DNA of 5,403 nt, from the NCBI GenBank assembly GCA_958452935.1, contig CAUDVX010000068.1, positions 1-5,403 on the forward strand, in the 5' to 3' direction. The DNA is from an uncultured Collinsella sp. (GTDB taxonomy: Bacteria > Actinomycetota > Coriobacteriia > Coriobacteriales > Coriobacteriaceae). Under the pieces are notes generated by a model. That model worked only from the letters and a program-made list of their open reading frames with translations. It did no database searches and was not told the origin of the DNA. The translations under genes and the position numbers were made by a program. Shown piece by piece: positions 3,925 to 5,403 of the stretch (positions are counted from its first letter, which is position 1; every line of letters starts with the position of its first letter).

Positions 3925-5403
3925 TTAGACCAGGCGGGCGTTGATCGTCTTGGCGATCTCGGCGGCGTCGGTGGAACCCTTGACGGTGGCACGGAAGTCC
4001 TCGTCCATGAGCGCCTCGGCGACCTTGGACAGGATCTTGAGGTGCGTAGTGCCAGCCTGAGCGCCCGGGATGAGCAGGGCGATGGCAACGTTGACGGGAG
4101 CGCCGTCCATGGTGTCCCAACCGGTCACGCCAGAATCGTCCTTGACGACGATGACGGCAGCCTCGGTGATGGCGTCGGACTTGGCATGCGGAATGGCGAA
4201 GCCCTCCAACATGCCCGTTGTGCCCTCGGCCTCGCGGGCCAGGAAGGCGTTCATCACGGCGTCGGCGTCGCCGGCGATACCGGCCTTGACGGCCTGGTTG
4301 GAGACAAAGCTCAGCGCCTCGTCACGAGAAGCGAAGTCCTCGGCGACAAAGACGTTCTCGACCTTCACGAAGTCGGAAGCCTCGGCCTTGGGGGCCTCGA
4401 CAGCAGCGGCCTTAGGGGCCTCAGCCGGCTTGGCTGCAGGAGCGGGCTTCTGGTTCTTCTCGAAGTCGTACTTCTTGAAGGCCACGAACAGGATGCCACC
4501 GACCACGGCGCCGATGAGGATCGCGAGGACCCACAGCGGACCGTTCTCGACAACGGGCAGGACCAGGAAGCCACCGTGGGGTGCCGGATCGTGAACGTTG
4601 AACATAATGGTCAGAATCGAAGCGATGGAGGAACCGAGCATCATGATGGGCATGACGGGCCAGATGTTCTTGGTCATGAACGGAATGGCGCCCTCGGTGA
4701 TGTGGGTGCAACCAAGGATGAGGTTGACGACACCGGCATCGTGATCCTCCTGGCTGAAGTACTTCTTGCCGACAACGACGGCGAAGGTGGTGATCAGCGG
4801 CGGAACGATGCAAGCGGCGGAGACGGCAGCCATGAAGTTGGTGCCGAAGTTGTAGGTGTCGGTGCCGACACCGGCGGCCAGGGCCTCGGTGAGCATAGCG
4901 GTACCGGTGACGTAAGCAGCCTTGTTGACCGGGCCGCCCATGTCAAAGGCGCACATGCAGCCGATGGCAAGACCCAGGACAACGGCGCCAGAGGCGGACA
5001 GGCCCTTGAGGAAGTCCATCATGGCGGTGTTGATGGCAGCCATGGGGCCGGAGATGCCGAGCATGACCAGACCGACGATGGCGGTCGAGAACAGCGGGTA
5101 CAGGAAGATAGCCTTGAGGCCGTCCAGGTTCTTGGGCAGACCGGCAAAGACCTTCTCGAGCAGCAGGATGACATAGCCAGCGAGGAAGCCGCCGACGATG
5201 CCGCCCAGGAAGCCAAAGCCCACACCTGCGCCACCGGCGTCGATCATGCCGGTATCGGCGTTAACGGGCAGACCCTGGATGGCGATCATACCGGCGACGA
5301 AACCGGGAACGAGCGCCGGGCGCTTGCCGATGGACTCGGCGATATAGGCGGAAAGCACCGGAACCATGAGGTTCATGGCGATGCCGCCGATGATCTTGAG
5401 CAT
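3925..5403 (-). CDS. fruA: Fructose-family PTS permease, EIIC-EIIA part (5' end outside window)
   Basis: The last 492 residues of a PTS membrane permease that imports and phosphorylates a sugar, fructose by family. Residues (counted from the window edge) about 1-311 are the EIIC channel: several hydrophobic spans (for example 60-83, 97-117, 246-268, 288-310) and the fructose-family motifs DMGGPVNKAAY (154-164), ITEGAIPF (235-242) and HDPAPHGGF (271-279). A 30-residue Ala/Pro/Lys linker (about 316-345) leads to an EIIA domain (about 347-492) with the phosphorylation motif GFAIPHAKS, His406, and the downstream HLKIL motif (454-458). The ATG at the very edge aligns inside the EIIC domain, so it is not the start; the N-terminus, and any EIIB domain, lie to the right. 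EIIA at the C-terminal end differs from the common A-B-C order of FruA. A terminator follows the stop codon. Confidence 0.93.
   Translation of the reverse strand: MLKIIGGIAMNLMVPVLSAYIAESIGKRPALVPGFVAGMIAIQGLPVNADTGMIDAGGAGVGFGFLGGIVGGFLAGYVILLLEKVFAGLPKNLDGLKAIFLYPLFSTAIVGLVMLGISGPMAAINTAMMDFLKGLSASGAVVLGLAIGCMCAFDMGGPVNKAAYVTGTAMLTEALAAGVGTDTYNFGTNFMAAVSAACIVPPLITTFAVVVGKKYFSQEDHDAGVVNLILGCTHITEGAIPFMTKNIWPVMPIMMLGSSIASILTIMFNVHDPAPHGGFLVLPVVENGPLWVLAILIGAVVGGILFVAFKKYDFEKNQKPAPAAKPAEAPKAAAVEAPKAEASDFVKVENVFVAEDFASRDEALSFVSNQAVKAGIAGDADAVMNAFLAREAEGTTGMLEGFAIPHAKSDAITEAAVIVVKDDSGVTGWDTMDGAPVNVAIALLIPGAQAGTTHLKILSKVAEALMDEDFRATVKGSTDAAEIAKTINARLV

Noticed and set aside
5401..5403. ATG at the right edge as the start of the permease
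   Set aside because: The first residues align inside the EIIC domain, with earlier EIIC segments missing, so this is an internal methionine and the gene is cut by the window.
1..5403. tRNA, rRNA, CRISPR array, transposase or phage genes
   Set aside because: None were seen on either strand; there are no spaced direct repeats and no recognisable mobile-element proteins.

Overview
The window holds a phosphotransferase (PTS) sugar-uptake locus with every recognisable gene on the minus strand, so transcription runs from right to left. The coding sequence is GC-rich with strong G/C third-position bias. The proteins (HPr with both His15 and Ser46, enzyme I, a fructose-type EIIC-EIIA permease and PfkB-family sugar kinases) are typical of a fermentative Gram-positive. 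A high-G+C anaerobe of the Actinomycetota, class Coriobacteriia (Collinsella-like), is my best guess. This is an inference from protein character and composition, not from a marker gene.

Layout from right to left. 5403-3925: the C-terminal 492 residues of a fructose-family PTS permease, an EIIC membrane domain followed by an Ala/Pro/Lys linker and a C-terminal EIIA domain; its start lies beyond the window. 3889-3854: a strong intrinsic terminator for that gene. 3853-3379: a 475-base non-coding stretch with two striking perfect inverted repeats (24-bp arms at 3773-3843, 42-bp arms at 3517-3668) and the ptsH leader, in which the ribosome binding site can pair with an upstream complementary octamer. 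3378-3115: ptsH (HPr). 3114-2982: a gap with two consecutive hairpins, the first resembling a leaky terminator. 2981-1278: ptsI (enzyme I). 1277-1204: a gap with one hairpin. 1203-271: a PfkB-family kinase, probably 1-phosphofructokinase. 244-166: two tandem intrinsic terminators. 41-1: the first 13 codons of a second PfkB-family kinase, cut by the window edge.

Together the genes make a nearly self-contained route. Enzyme I takes phosphate from PEP and passes it to HPr, HPr phosphorylates the EIIA domain, the permease imports and phosphorylates the sugar (fructose to fructose 1-phosphate by family inference), and the PfkB kinase makes fructose 1,6-bisphosphate for glycolysis. ptsH-ptsI-pfkB look like one transcription unit with internal RNA structure that could set unequal protein amounts. 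The permease gene and the second kinase appear to be separately terminated or separately expressed units.

The most unusual material is non-coding: the 152-bp long palindrome, the 71-bp stem-loop next to it, the possible ribosome-site-masking leader of ptsH, and the paired hairpins between ptsH and ptsI. In protein sequence, the first PfkB kinase departs from the family in two otherwise well-kept motifs and sits next to a second, more canonical-looking paralogue.
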